Assembly (NCBI GenBank): GCA_964609825.1
Contig: CAZSSH010000006.1
Coordinates: 1-29,637, forward strand
DNA from: CAZSSH01 sp964609825
Lineage (GTDB): Bacteria > Verrucomicrobiota > Lentisphaeria > Victivallales > Victivallaceae
Length of the DNA: 29,637 nucleotides
Direction of reading: 5' to 3'
Shown here: positions 22,321-29,637 of the stretch, piece by piece
How positions within the stretch are numbered: position 1 is the first letter of the stretch
Layout of the letters: each line of letters starts with the position of its first letter
Notes under the pieces: model-generated
Seen by the model: the letters and a program-made list of their open reading frames with translations, nothing else
Told to the model about the DNA's origin: nothing
The model's database searches: none
Made by a program: the position numbers and the translations under genes

Positions 22321-24674
22321 TTCCCTTTCGACAGGGGTTCGATGCGGTTGCCGCCGACGGTTAAATCAGTTACGGTACCGGGGGCGAACGACACCCCCGG
22401 CCGGATGTTGAGCGATGCGTCGCTCTGCCAAACGTTGTTGACAATGGCAATATTGCTCGCATGATCGACCCCGATGGTGCCGCGCGCCGCTTCAGCAACT
22501 TTGGCCGGCTCACGGTTGATGAATTTATTGTCACTCACCACGACATTGCCCGCCGTAGAAATAAATACCGGCGAACCGGTGGAGTCGACAAAGGTGTTGC
22601 CGGAGATCCACAAGCGATTGATAACCGGGTAAGCGGTCTTGCGCAGCGAGGGATCGACACCCATGTAGCTATTAATGTAAATATCCGGCCGGTTCTCGTT
22701 GGGGTAACGCCCGCGCTGATTGACGCGCTCAAAGTAATTGTTGCGGATCACCGCATTGTTGACGCCGTAGCCCTCACTCCAGACGTGAAAGGTGTACCCG
22801 GTCTCCAGTTTGATCCCGGAAGCGCTACCGTTGACGAAACGGTTGTTTTGAATCGTCACATCGTCAGCGGCAAGCAAGAGGCCGCGCGGGAAATCGTGGA
22901 TATAGTTATCCTCAATGATGATATTTTTGGTCAGCAGCCGCTGGTTGTAGAGGACAAAACCACTCATGGCGGGGTCGGGCACTTTTTCGGCAAAGGTGAT
23001 TTCCAGCTCTTTGCCCTTGCCGGGCTTAAGCGCAGTAATCGCGCTCTTGAATCCGGTCGGCGAAAAATCGTCGTTGCGTAGCTCGATCACGTCTTTGAGT
23101 TGATAATAGTTGCCGGGGTGATAATTGAGATTGACGGCCTTGATGGTGTAATCGTCGACCTTGACCGCGAAACCGTTGAGACTGTGAAGATTGATGGCAT
23201 CGTCGGCAGAATGGGCGATTTCACACTTGGTCAAACGGAAATTGCCCGCCGAAGAGCCCATGTGAAGTCCGTCGGCAGTGGTGCTCAGCAAGCGCTTTGC
23301 TCCCTCAGGGGGAGCGATCCGGCAATTGAGCATCTGCCAATTTTTTTGTGCGCCCGAGATAAACATACCCATGCCGGGCGCTGAGGCGACATTGACGTTT
23401 TGCAGCGTCAAATCCTGATTGATCATCATCGTTATGCCATTAATCTCATAAACAAAGTGACGCAGCCGGAAGTGTTCGCCGGCGGCAATTTGCTGAAACG
23501 CCGCATTTTTGGTCGCGATCTCAATTTGGTTGTCGCTCAAAAACTTGACCTGCGGCTTGTTTTGGTTGACATAAAACTCCAGGGGAATGCGAAACGACCG
23601 GACATGATCCTCGTCATAAGTCCCCGGCTGCAAGCGCTGCAAATCGGCGGCGCGCAATTCTGCTTTGGGAAATTTGGTCAATTCGGGCAAGCGGAAAACC
23701 GCGCTTTTGCCGTCGGCCGAAATCGATTCCGCGACCGCCAGGCTTGCCAGCGGATTGTTTTCCCAATCCCAGTCGATGGTAACGTTGCGAAATTCGGCAT
23801 TGCGGCAATGCATGATGCCGACCAAAAAGCGCTCGCCGCCGTTGCGGTTAAAGAGCAGCGTCGCCCCCGAGCCCTCAAACTCAAAATCGTTACAGCCGTC
23901 AAACTTGAGCCCCTTGTCGCCGCCCAAACGGTACACGCCCGGTTCCAAAACAATTTTGGCCGGTGTCTGACGACGCACCTGATCAATCATCTCCTGAAAT
24001 TTAACAAAGTTGTCGGCGGCTTCGGTCGAAACGCCGAAATCTTTGGCGTTAAACACCTTTTGATTTTGTTTTTTGGGCGGGTTAACCGTAAACGGCGTCG
24101 CTCCCGTCGGCAAACCGGCCGGCAATGCCACTGCCGCAATTCCGGCGGTGACCGGAGTTGTCTGCAAGTCGGCCTCGTTGATCACCAAATTGTCGACCAG
24201 CGCGCGGACGCCGAAACGCGAATGAATCTGCAACGAGTAATCGTCGACCCCGGCCGGGATGTTGAGGGAGAAACTCACCGGTGTCACTTTGCCCGGGAGG
24301 CCAAAGGCCTGCATCCCGGCGTCGCTGTTGCCGTGATTAGCGGATAAGGGACGCACCACAAACAACAGATGCGCCCCCGGAATTTGGTTGGTCTCAATGA
24401 GTTTGACGTCAAACTTGACCTCATAACGGTGCCCGGCCTTGAGCACTCCGGCGGGAAGCGCCCAAGCGACATTCCACTCGCCGGAATTTTTCAAGGTATT
24501 AATTTCCAACGAGCCCTTGCCGTCCAGCGCCTCGGCGGCATTGACCGAAACGTAACGCTTATCCATCCGTCCGTCGCCGGGCGAACTCTCAAAGTCCGAC
24601 TCAAAAATTGGCGCGGCAACCCCCCAGCACGGCAAGGCGACCAACAACAACATCGGCAATAACTTCATTTTCAT
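22317..24674 (-). CDS. Secreted multidomain beta-helix enzyme with N-terminal carbohydrate-binding-like domain
   Basis: 785 residues. Signal peptide MKMKLLPMLLLVALPCWGVAA. Residues ~25-170 form a beta-sandwich module resembling CBM4/9-type jelly rolls (WNVAWALPAGVLKAGHRYEV, DNLVINEADL). A linker leads to the beta-helix part at ~205 (NAKDFGVSTEAADNFVKFQEM). Catalytic-like acidic residues occur in GLHMGSSAGNF and HSADDAINLHSLNG, reminiscent of GH110-like (alpha-1,3-galactosidase) proteins; this assignment is tentative. It is the first of the three beta-helix genes, 15 bp after the pseudopilin-like gene, and overlaps the next gene. Confidence 0.8.
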   Translation of the reverse strand: MKMKLLPMLLLVALPCWGVAAPIFESDFESSPGDGRMDKRYVSVNAAEALDGKGSLEINTLKNSGEWNVAWALPAGVLKAGHRYEVKFDVKLIETNQIPGAHLLFVVRPLSANHGNSDAGMQAFGLPGKVTPVSFSLNIPAGVDDYSLQIHSRFGVRALVDNLVINEADLQTTPVTAGIAAVALPAGLPTGATPFTVNPPKKQNQKVFNAKDFGVSTEAADNFVKFQEMIDQVRRQTPAKIVLEPGVYRLGGDKGLKFDGCNDFEFEGSGATLLFNRNGGERFLVGIMHCRNAEFRNVTIDWDWENNPLASLAVAESISADGKSAVFRLPELTKFPKAELRAADLQRLQPGTYDEDHVRSFRIPLEFYVNQNKPQVKFLSDNQIEIATKNAAFQQIAAGEHFRLRHFVYEINGITMMINQDLTLQNVNVASAPGMGMFISGAQKNWQMLNCRIAPPEGAKRLLSTTADGLHMGSSAGNFRLTKCEIAHSADDAINLHSLNGFAVKVDDYTIKAVNLNYHPGNYYQLKDVIELRNDDFSPTGFKSAITALKPGKGKELEITFAEKVPDPAMSGFVLYNQRLLTKNIIIEDNYIHDFPRGLLLAADDVTIQNNRFVNGSASGIKLETGYTFHVWSEGYGVNNAVIRNNYFERVNQRGRYPNENRPDIYINSYMGVDPSLRKTAYPVINRLWISGNTFVDSTGSPVFISTAGNVVVSDNKFINREPAKVAEAARGTIGVDHASNIAIVNNVWQSDASLNIRPGVSFAPGTVTDLTVGGNRIEPLSKGK

Positions 24675-24689
24675 AACCTTTTAGGAGAA

Positions 24690-25424
24690 TTATAACGGAA
24701 TCACGGTCAAACTTTTATTAAAATAACTCACGAGCTTGATTTCGCTTGCCTTGAGCTCACGCGGCATAAAATTGCGGACGCCGCCGTCAAAAAAGGCGAC
24801 ATTGGCCGAGTCGTTGTGCAAGGCATGCAGCCCGCAGTTTTCCACCAGATTGGCGGTATTGGTCCAGTTGTAAAACTGCGAACCGGCCCACGGCACGGAT
24901 GGGCTGCCGCTCACCGTCCCCGCCTGAATGGTGGTCGAGTCGGCCAGCATCGGCAACTTGGTCGAGGCTCTCATCCGATGGGTCACGTAACCGATTTCGC
25001 TCGAGCTCTTGTTGATGATGCAATCCCCCGCCCACTTTTTAAAGGTATCAGGAGCACTGCTGAAATTGCTGTCCCAGCGGATGCCGTACATCCCGTAAGT
25101 CGCATTGGGGTTATAAAACGAGCGGTTGGGGCTTGCCGGGCACAGCCACACCGGGCTCTCGCGCACCAGATATTTGTTGTTAAACAACAAACCGGTGTGA
25201 GTCGTCACCGACGCGCCGTTAGGCACCTTAAACATCACCGCCCCCTTGTAATCGTTGGCATACATCAAATGCGCCCCGGCTATTTGCTTTAAATTACTGG
25301 AGCACTTTGATTTATAAGCTGTTTCCCGGGCCCGGGACAAGGCCGGCAGCAACATTGACGCCAAAATGGCGATAATGGCAATCACAACCAGTAGCTCAAT
25401 AAGTGTAAACTCTCTCTGTTTCAT
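24690..25424 (-). CDS. Prepilin-like protein with H-X9-DG C-terminal motif
   Basis: 244 residues from the ATG at 25424, which has a perfect ribosome site (aaaggagt) and gives the short basic leader MKQR before FTLIELLVVIAIIAILASML. Cleavage by prepilin peptidase would leave Phe+1 and Glu+5, as in type II/IV pseudopilins. The tail HNDSANVAFFDGG matches the H-X9-DG processing-associated motif common in Planctomycetes and Lentisphaerota. Such proteins are often encoded in very high numbers beside sugar-degradation genes in this group; their role (surface fibres, secretion or substrate binding) is unclear. It heads the beta-helix gene set and has its own promoter. Confidence 0.9.
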   Translation of the reverse strand: MKQREFTLIELLVVIAIIAILASMLLPALSRARETAYKSKCSSNLKQIAGAHLMYANDYKGAVMFKVPNGASVTTHTGLLFNNKYLVRESPVWLCPASPNRSFYNPNATYGMYGIRWDSNFSSAPDTFKKWAGDCIINKSSSEIGYVTHRMRASTKLPMLADSTTIQAGTVSGSPSVPWAGSQFYNWTNTANLVENCGLHALHNDSANVAFFDGGVRNFMPRELKASEIKLVSYFNKSLTVIPL

Positions 25425-25469
25425 AATGTTACTCCTTTGATTTTGGGTCCGTTTATTTCTAAAAAACAT

Positions 25470-25509
25470 ATCATATCACAAATGCGCAACCGCCGCAACA
25501 ACTGCGCAA
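25470..25509 (-). promoter_or_regulatory. Promoter with paired TGCGCAA repeats for the pseudopilin/beta-helix operon
   Basis: On the minus strand TTGCGG (25498-25493), a 17-base spacer and TATGAT (25475-25470) form a sigma70-like promoter. TGCGCAA occurs twice, at 25483-25489 and 25503-25509, exactly 20 bases apart, one copy in the -35/-10 spacer and one just upstream of -35. This is a plausible operator for the regulator whose gene ends 11 bp further along. Confidence 0.55.
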
Positions 25510-25520
25510 GATAACCATTC

Positions 25521-26591
25521 TCAAATCAACCGGGTCACCGTCGAGCGCTCAAAAACTTCGGGAGTGATGGTAATATGGACGTTTTCCAGCGTTTTCCCTT
25601 CGACCATATCCTGAGCGAGCCCGATTGCCTCTCTGACCAATTTCACCGTGTCCTCGCCGACGGTGGTCAGCTTATTCTCGTACCGGCCGCGGATTTTGAC
25701 ATTGCCGAAACCGATGACACTCAAATCTCGCGGCACTTGCACCCCCTCCTCCTGCAAAGCGTCCAGCGCCGCCACCGCCGTCCCGTCGGAGGTGACAAAA
25801 AGACAGGTAAAATCAAATTTTCGGTGCTCGGCCAGATAATTGTGCAAAAAAGCCTGAACGTTATCCAGTGCATTTTCACCGTAATTGGTCTTGCAGTCAA
25901 GCATCTCAATTTCAAGGCCCAACACTCCGGCGGCGGAGTCGAAGCCGTTGATCAGATTGCGCATCACATAATCATGCGGCTCGCCGTAGAGGATGCCGAT
26001 TTTTTGGTGGCCCATTTTGGCCAGGTAATTGGCAATCATGCCGCCGCCGATGGCGGAATTGCCCGCGACGTAGGGAATCCCCTGTACCGGGACCTCGTAA
26101 CGGCAGATCAATACCGGCACCGGGTTATTTTTGATCAAGCTCACCTGCTCGGCGGTAAACCGCTCGCAGACATTAGGGACACAGACAATTAAATCCGCAT
26201 CGCGGATGCTCCCCAGCATGGTCAACGGATCAAGGTGATAATCAAAATTGATGTGACTGACCAAATAATTAAGCTCTTTGGCCCGCTCCGTAAAGGCATC
26301 GACAAACTCAAAGATAGTATAGGACGGCCAACTGGTGGTCAACAATGCAAGCCGCACCTGACTCGTCTTTTTATTGTGATTGACCACGCTGCCGCTCCCC
26401 ACCCGGCTGCGGATGAAACCCTCATCCTGAAGCCGCTGAAACACCGGCTGGACCGAAAACTGGCTCACCTCAAACTCGCGCATGATCTGACGCACCGACG
26501 GGAACTCGTCGCCGTCGGCCATCTTTTGGAGCCGCTCCAGCATCGAGTGATAAATGCGGTCGGCCTTGGATTGTTTTCTGAAATGTATCAT
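25521..26591 (-). CDS. GntR/LacI hybrid transcriptional regulator
   Basis: 356 residues. Residues ~1-72 are a GntR winged helix (PSVRQIMREFEVSQFSVQPVFQRLQDEGFIRSR with VGSGSVV). The rest is a LacI-type periplasmic-binding-protein domain (VRLALLTTSWPSY..., YVAGNSAIGGGMIANYLAKMGHQKIGIL, SVIGFGNVKI) that should bind a sugar effector. Such hybrids (AraR-like) are abundant in Lentisphaerota next to carbohydrate genes. It faces the same way as the pseudopilin/beta-helix set, whose promoter region begins right after its stop. A perfect inverted repeat lies around its own promoter, so autoregulation is likely. Confidence 0.9.
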   Translation of the reverse strand: MIHFRKQSKADRIYHSMLERLQKMADGDEFPSVRQIMREFEVSQFSVQPVFQRLQDEGFIRSRVGSGSVVNHNKKTSQVRLALLTTSWPSYTIFEFVDAFTERAKELNYLVSHINFDYHLDPLTMLGSIRDADLIVCVPNVCERFTAEQVSLIKNNPVPVLICRYEVPVQGIPYVAGNSAIGGGMIANYLAKMGHQKIGILYGEPHDYVMRNLINGFDSAAGVLGLEIEMLDCKTNYGENALDNVQAFLHNYLAEHRKFDFTCLFVTSDGTAVAALDALQEEGVQVPRDLSVIGFGNVKIRGRYENKLTTVGEDTVKLVREAIGLAQDMVEGKTLENVHITITPEVFERSTVTRLI

Positions 26592-26601
26592 TTTTACTTT
26601 T

Positions 26602-26645
26602 AAGTGTATTGTATCACTACTATATTATACCAAAACAATACACTT
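26602..26645 (-). promoter_or_regulatory. Regulator promoter inside an 11-bp perfect inverted repeat
   Basis: aagtgtattgt (26602-26612) and acaatacactt (26635-26645) are perfect inverted copies, 22 bp apart. Between them, on the minus strand, lies TATAAT 17 bases downstream of TTGTGC. An arm on each side of the -10 box is the arrangement of an operator for a dimeric or tetrameric repressor, most simply the adjacent GntR/LacI protein itself. Confidence 0.65.
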
Positions 26646-26816
26646 TGCACAAGGCGAAATATTAATTTTTGATTTTTTTTATGACCGCTGTCATCGCCGA
26701 AAATTTACAATATTAATCAAGCATCAATCTATTTTTTTACTTTTTTGTAATGATAAAATCTAATATTTCTTTAACAACCTTGCTATTTTAAACTCAAAAT
26801 TACCAAATTATCATAT

Positions 26817-26833
26817 TGGCACGCTTTCTGCTA
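26817..26833 (+). promoter_or_regulatory. Sigma54 (-24/-12) promoter candidate
   Basis: tTGGCACG-ctttct-GC: GG at 26818-26819 and GC at 26830-26831 are separated by exactly 10 bases, with the consensus -24 block TGGCACG intact. A start near 26843 is predicted. The same -24 block recurs upstream of the second PII gene (29469). Distance to amtB is about 470 bp. Confidence 0.65.
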
Positions 26834-26842
26834 AAGAAAAAA

Positions 26843-27060
26843 CAGCCACAGTGGTATTGGAAAGACATCCCCCGGGGTTCCGGCAAGGGTCTCGCGCTGA
26901 TACCATTGCCCGTGACAGAAGCCATCGGCGCGTCGGGCTGCCAAACGCCCCAATACCGCCAAGGATCGGTCAATCCGGGAATTTACAGACACAAACATTT
27001 GCAACCGGCAAAAACCGCACCGGAGTAACTGACGCGGCGGGGCTTGAAATTTGGCAGTTT
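26843..27060 (+). ncRNA. Candidate structured RNA or long amtB leader downstream of the sigma54 promoter
   Basis: This stretch is GC-rich while both flanks are AT-rich, a common mark of structured RNA in AT-rich intergenic DNA. ggtattgg (26852-26859) pairs with ccaatacc (26950-26957), extendable outward to 10 bp with one G-U. Between the arms smaller complementary pairs occur (for example gccc 26907-26910 with gggc 26935-26938). It matches no RNA family that I can identify. The end is approximate: there is no clear terminator, so it could also be the leader of the amtB transcript. Confidence 0.35.
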
Positions 27061-27307
27061 TATATGTTTTTAAAAGAATGGATATGGATAACGTATTGAT
27101 TCTTTATAAAATAAAGTTAAATTAGACTATAGTAAACCGGTCGTCCAAAAGATGAAATCAACAAAGGGGGGCAGCAAAAACGAATCAACCGTGCGTGTAC
27201 CGTCCGTTTTTTTGATTCGTGCGCGATGGATAATTTATGAAAGAAAACTGTCAATCAAAATCTGAATTAAAAACAAAACAAGAATAGCAAGGACTGAGGA
27301 AGAAATT

Positions 27308-28669
27308 ATGAAATTGGAACAGTTAAAAAAGTATATGATACCGGCATTGCTGGTATTATTCACTTTCAGCGGCAGCACAATGCTGTTTGCCGAAGATGCA
27401 GTCGCTGCCGCGGCTCCGGCGGCGGCCGCCGTCAATACCGGTGATACCGCCTGGGTGCTCACTTCATCGGCATTGGTCATGCTGATGACCATCCCCGGGC
27501 TGGCGCTTTTTTACGGCGGTTTGGTTCGCCGCAAAAACGTGCTCTCCGTGCTGATGCAGTGTTTTTTCATCACCGGCATGGTCAGTATTTACTGGGTGAT
27601 CATCGGTTACTCTTTGGCCTTTGGCCCGGACGTGGCCGACAAAGGGCTCATCGGCGGCCTTCAATGGGCGTTTTTAAACGGAGTCGGTTTGGAGCCTGAC
27701 AGCTTTTACGGCACTACCGTGCCGCATCAGGCCTTTATGATTTTCCAATGCATGTTTGCGGTGATTACCCCCGCCTTGATCATCGGCGCCTTTGCCGAAC
27801 GCATGAAGTTCTCCAGTTTGTGCGTCTTTACCCTCCTCTGGGTCACTTTTGTTTATTCGCCGATGGCCCACTGGGTCTGGGGCAAAGGCGGGATTCTCGC
27901 CGCGGCCGGCACGCTTGACTTCGCCGGCGGTACCGTGGTGCATATCAACGCCGGGATGGCGGCTTTGGCCGCCGCGCTCGTGATCGGCAAACGCAAAGGC
28001 TATCCGGACAAAATTTCTCCCCCGCACAACCTCCCGTTTGCGGTCATCGGCGCGGCCTTGCTGTGGTTCGGCTGGTTCGGCTTCAACGCCGGCAGCGCCC
28101 TCTCCGCCAACGGTTTGGCCGCCAACGCCTTTGTCGTCACTCACATTGCGACCGCCGCCGCGGCCGTCACCTGGGGTTTGATCGACCGGATCGTCAACAA
28201 GCATGTCACTGTCCTCGGGGTCATCACCGGCGCGGTTGCCGGCTTGGTCGCCATCACCCCGGCCGCCGGCTTTGTCAACATCCTTGGTGCCATGGCCATC
28301 GGGATCGGCGCTTCGTCGATCTGCTACGTGTTTGTCGCCTATCTCAAGCCAAAATTCGGTTACGACGACTCTTTGGATGCCTTCGGTGTCCACGGCATCG
28401 GCGGGATCTGGGGGGCCTTGGCCACCGGTTTGTTCGCCACCAAAGCAATCAACAGCGCGGGCAACGACGGGCTTTTTTACGGCAACCCCGGCCAATTTCT
28501 GGTCCAGCTCAAAGCGACGCTCATCGCGATGGTCTTCTCGTTTGTGATTTCGTTTATCCTGCTCAAGATTGTGGATAAGATCATGGGCCTCAGAGTGAGC
28601 GAACAGGGCGAACGCATCGGTTTGGATTTGACCGAACACCGCGAATCCGGCTACACCATTTTGGAATAA
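27308..28669 (+). CDS. amtB: Ammonium transporter Amt
   Basis: 453 residues. An N-terminal hydrophobic segment with AED after it (MLFAED) acts as a signal peptide, as in other Amt proteins, followed by 11 membrane helices starting at AWVLTSSALVMLMTIPGLAL. Family hallmarks include FYGGLVRRKN, FAERMKFSS, the twin-His pore residues in GGTVVHINAG and FGVHGIGGIWGAL, and GWFGFNAGSALS. It carries ammonium across the inner membrane and is blocked by PII. The glnK gene follows 15 bp after the stop, the usual amtB-glnK pair. A ribosome site (gaggaag) precedes the ATG. Confidence 0.97.
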   Translation: MKLEQLKKYMIPALLVLFTFSGSTMLFAEDAVAAAAPAAAAVNTGDTAWVLTSSALVMLMTIPGLALFYGGLVRRKNVLSVLMQCFFITGMVSIYWVIIGYSLAFGPDVADKGLIGGLQWAFLNGVGLEPDSFYGTTVPHQAFMIFQCMFAVITPALIIGAFAERMKFSSLCVFTLLWVTFVYSPMAHWVWGKGGILAAAGTLDFAGGTVVHINAGMAALAAALVIGKRKGYPDKISPPHNLPFAVIGAALLWFGWFGFNAGSALSANGLAANAFVVTHIATAAAAVTWGLIDRIVNKHVTVLGVITGAVAGLVAITPAAGFVNILGAMAIGIGASSICYVFVAYLKPKFGYDDSLDAFGVHGIGGIWGALATGLFATKAINSAGNDGLFYGNPGQFLVQLKATLIAMVFSFVISFILLKIVDKIMGLRVSEQGERIGLDLTEHRESGYTILE

Positions 28670-28684
28670 AGGAGAATCTTACAA

Positions 28685-29026
28685 ATGAAATATATTATTG
28701 CAATCATCCAACCCGACCGGCTTGACGACGTCCTTGACAACCTGTCCAAAAAGGAAATCCATTTGGTCACCGTGTCCAACGTCATGGGCCGCGGCCGTCA
28801 AAAAGGCGTGCCGGCCATCTACCGCAGCCATAAAGAAGCGGGCAGTTTGCTCCGCAAGATCAAATTGGAAATCGCGGTCAATGACAACTACGCCGACACC
28901 GCCGTCGAAGCGATCATCGCCGGCGGCCAGACCGGCGAAATCGGGGACGGCAAAATTTTCATCCTCGACATTCAGGAGTGCATCCGCATCCGTACCCGTG
29001 AGCACGGATCCGAAGCCATCGGCTGA
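28685..29026 (+). CDS. glnK: PII signal protein (GlnK type)
   Basis: 113 residues, the standard PII size. The ends of the T-loop are VMGRGRQKG and KIKLEIAVND, and the loop keeps a Tyr in PAIYRS at the uridylylation position. B-loop QTGEIGDGKIF and C-terminal IRIRTREHG bind ATP and 2-oxoglutarate, as expected. It would close AmtB when glutamine is high. It overlaps no gene, has a ribosome site (ggag), and is followed by a strong terminator. Confidence 0.96.
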   Translation: MKYIIAIIQPDRLDDVLDNLSKKEIHLVTVSNVMGRGRQKGVPAIYRSHKEAGSLLRKIKLEIAVNDNYADTAVEAIIAGGQTGEIGDGKIFILDIQECIRIRTREHGSEAIG

Positions 29027-29049
29027 CGTCGAGTCACCCGACATCAATC

Positions 29050-29090
29050 AACAGGAAGGTTGGAAAAATCAGCCTTCCTGTTTTTTTTTC
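29050..29090 (+). terminator. Terminator of the amtB-glnK operon
   Basis: aacaggaagg (29050-29059) pairs with ccttcctgtt (29073-29082), followed by a long T run. Confidence 0.9.
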
Positions 29091-29468
29091 GATTTTCACA
29101 GCTTCCCCCCCCCGAAATATCACGGTTCCCCGCGGCCATTTGAGCTCTCGATGCTGACAATGATCTGTTAAGATCGTCTGAATAGATCCTTAATCCACCG
29201 GCAAATCGTTTCAATCACGTAAAAAAACGCTGCATTTTTTTTCAAAATTGTAAAAAAAATTACACTTTATCCAATCATTAAATCTACCCCGGAGATAACG
29301 TTCCCGCCAAGGACTATGTCTATTAAAAAAAAATTGCAATGACATTTTTTTCACAGATAAACAATTGATAAAAAGAAAGATACAACAAACAATAACATCG
29401 CAAAACAATAATAAAAAACGCCGGATATTACCACAAACCCAACTTAAAAACAACAATTTTTCAAAACT
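29091..29468 (+). other. AT-rich spacer between glnK and the second PII gene
   Basis: No protein gene or RNA is supported. It includes a run of eight C at about 29105-29112, then increasingly AT-rich DNA up to the sigma54-like promoter. Binding sites of the activator may lie here; none was recognised with confidence. Confidence 0.5.
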
Positions 29469-29485
29469 TGGCACGATTCAAGCTT
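29469..29485 (+). promoter_or_regulatory. Sigma54 (-24/-12) promoter of the second PII gene
   Basis: tTGGCACG-attcaa-GC: GG at 29470-29471 and GC at 29482-29483 are exactly 10 bases apart. The predicted start is near 29495, giving a short leader of about 28 bases before the ATG. The -24 block is identical to that at 26817. Confidence 0.75.
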
Positions 29486-29522
29486 ATACAAAAATTAACC
29501 ATAACCAAAAGCGAGGTAAAAA

Positions 29523-29637
29523 ATGAAAATGATTATCGCGTACATCAAGCCCGAGCGCTTGAATGCGGTCAAGCAGGAGCTGTACAAGCGGCACATCTTC
29601 AAGATGTCCGTGACCAATGCCCTCGGGTGCGGTCAGC
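29523..29637 (+). CDS. PII family protein (GlnB type), 3' truncated by window edge
   Basis: 38 residues are visible: MKMIIAYIKPERLNAVKQEL...VTNALGCGQ, the first strand, helix and start of the T-loop of a PII protein. A ribosome site (gcgaggt) lies just upstream. It differs from the GlnK in this window at many positions (for example NALGCG against NVMGRG), so it is a paralog and not a recent duplicate. The rest lies outside the window; another amt or glnA gene could follow. Confidence 0.9.
   Translation, partial: MKMIIAYIKPERLNAVKQELYKRHIFKMSVTNALGCGQ

Larger units (their letters stand above)
26646..27307 (+). promoter_or_regulatory. 660-bp region upstream of amtB without protein genes
   Basis: The left ~170 bp is AT-rich. 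A sigma54-like promoter follows at 26817-26833, then a GC-rich stretch (about 26850-27050) that can fold, then AT-rich DNA again up to amtB. Within the last part, acgaatcaa (27180-27188) and ttgattcgt (27212-27220) form an inverted repeat. Open frames here are short and lack ribosome sites or protein-like composition. Confidence 0.6.

Noticed and set aside
23400..24347. 315-residue plus-strand frame opposite the 785-residue gene
   Set aside because: Same reason: antisense to a well-supported multidomain gene.
26816..27099. Two short plus-strand frames (70 and 82 residues) upstream of amtB
   Set aside because: No ribosome site, the first begins within the sigma54 promoter, and neither looks like a folded protein. 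The DNA is better explained as structured RNA or leader.
27674..28639. 321-residue minus-strand frame opposite amtB
   Set aside because: amtB is certain on the plus strand; the antisense product is low-complexity and charged, as expected from complementing membrane codons.

Overview
This window looks like chromosomal DNA of a Gram-negative PVC-group bacterium, most likely Lentisphaerota (Victivallis-like). That is inferred from several things: an H-X9-DG type prepilin-like protein, a GntR/LacI hybrid regulator beside secreted beta-helix proteins, a GH5-SGNH carbohydrate enzyme, and generally GC-rich codon use. No 16S or other definitive marker is present.

Layout, left to right. (1) 1-1215: the 3' part of a GH5-SGNH polysaccharide enzyme and its terminator. 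(2) 1214-1462: the decayed tail of a second gene, abutting an AT-rich island (about 1465-3780). The island holds two overlapping genes, a DUF3696-type AAA ATPase and a 230-residue protein whose tail resembles polymorphic-toxin tails; it is a candidate anti-phage or conflict module. (3) 3832-4758: a secreted protein of unknown function. (4) 4878-8796: a 3.9 kb integrative element in the 3' end of a tRNA-Pro(CGG) gene, bounded by a perfect 26-bp repeat. It encodes a two-tyrosine HUH Rep, a membrane-anchored beta-rich cargo protein, a ribbon-helix-helix-like protein and a tyrosine integrase. The att site lies inside the integrase reading frame, so excision should exchange the integrase C-terminus and fuse int to rep with a 4-base overlap.

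(5) 8900-12110, minus strand: the conserved operon rpmH-rnpA-yidD-yidC-khpB, in which KhpB carries an Arg/Gly/Asp-rich disordered insert. (6) 12327-12497: two identical tRNA-Gly(GCC) genes. (7) 12688-19417: folK (minus), then fmt-rng-NtrC-type regulator (plus), a 36-residue basic protein, and an MFS transporter overlapping a YmdB-like phosphoesterase. (8) 19457-26591, minus: a carbohydrate-related locus with a GntR/LacI regulator, a pseudopilin and three secreted beta-helix proteins in overlapping order. Both promoter regions carry repeat operators.

(9) 26646-29637: a nitrogen locus with amtB, glnK and the start of a second PII gene. Two sequences with exact sigma54 geometry (GG-N10-GC) sit upstream. 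One is about 470 bp before amtB and precedes a GC-rich, foldable non-coding stretch that could be an sRNA or long leader. The NtrC-type regulator at 15812 is a possible but unproven activator.

The most novel items are the integration-dependent integrase tail swap with int-rep coupling, the ATPase/toxin-tail pair, and the sigma54-preceded structured RNA candidate.
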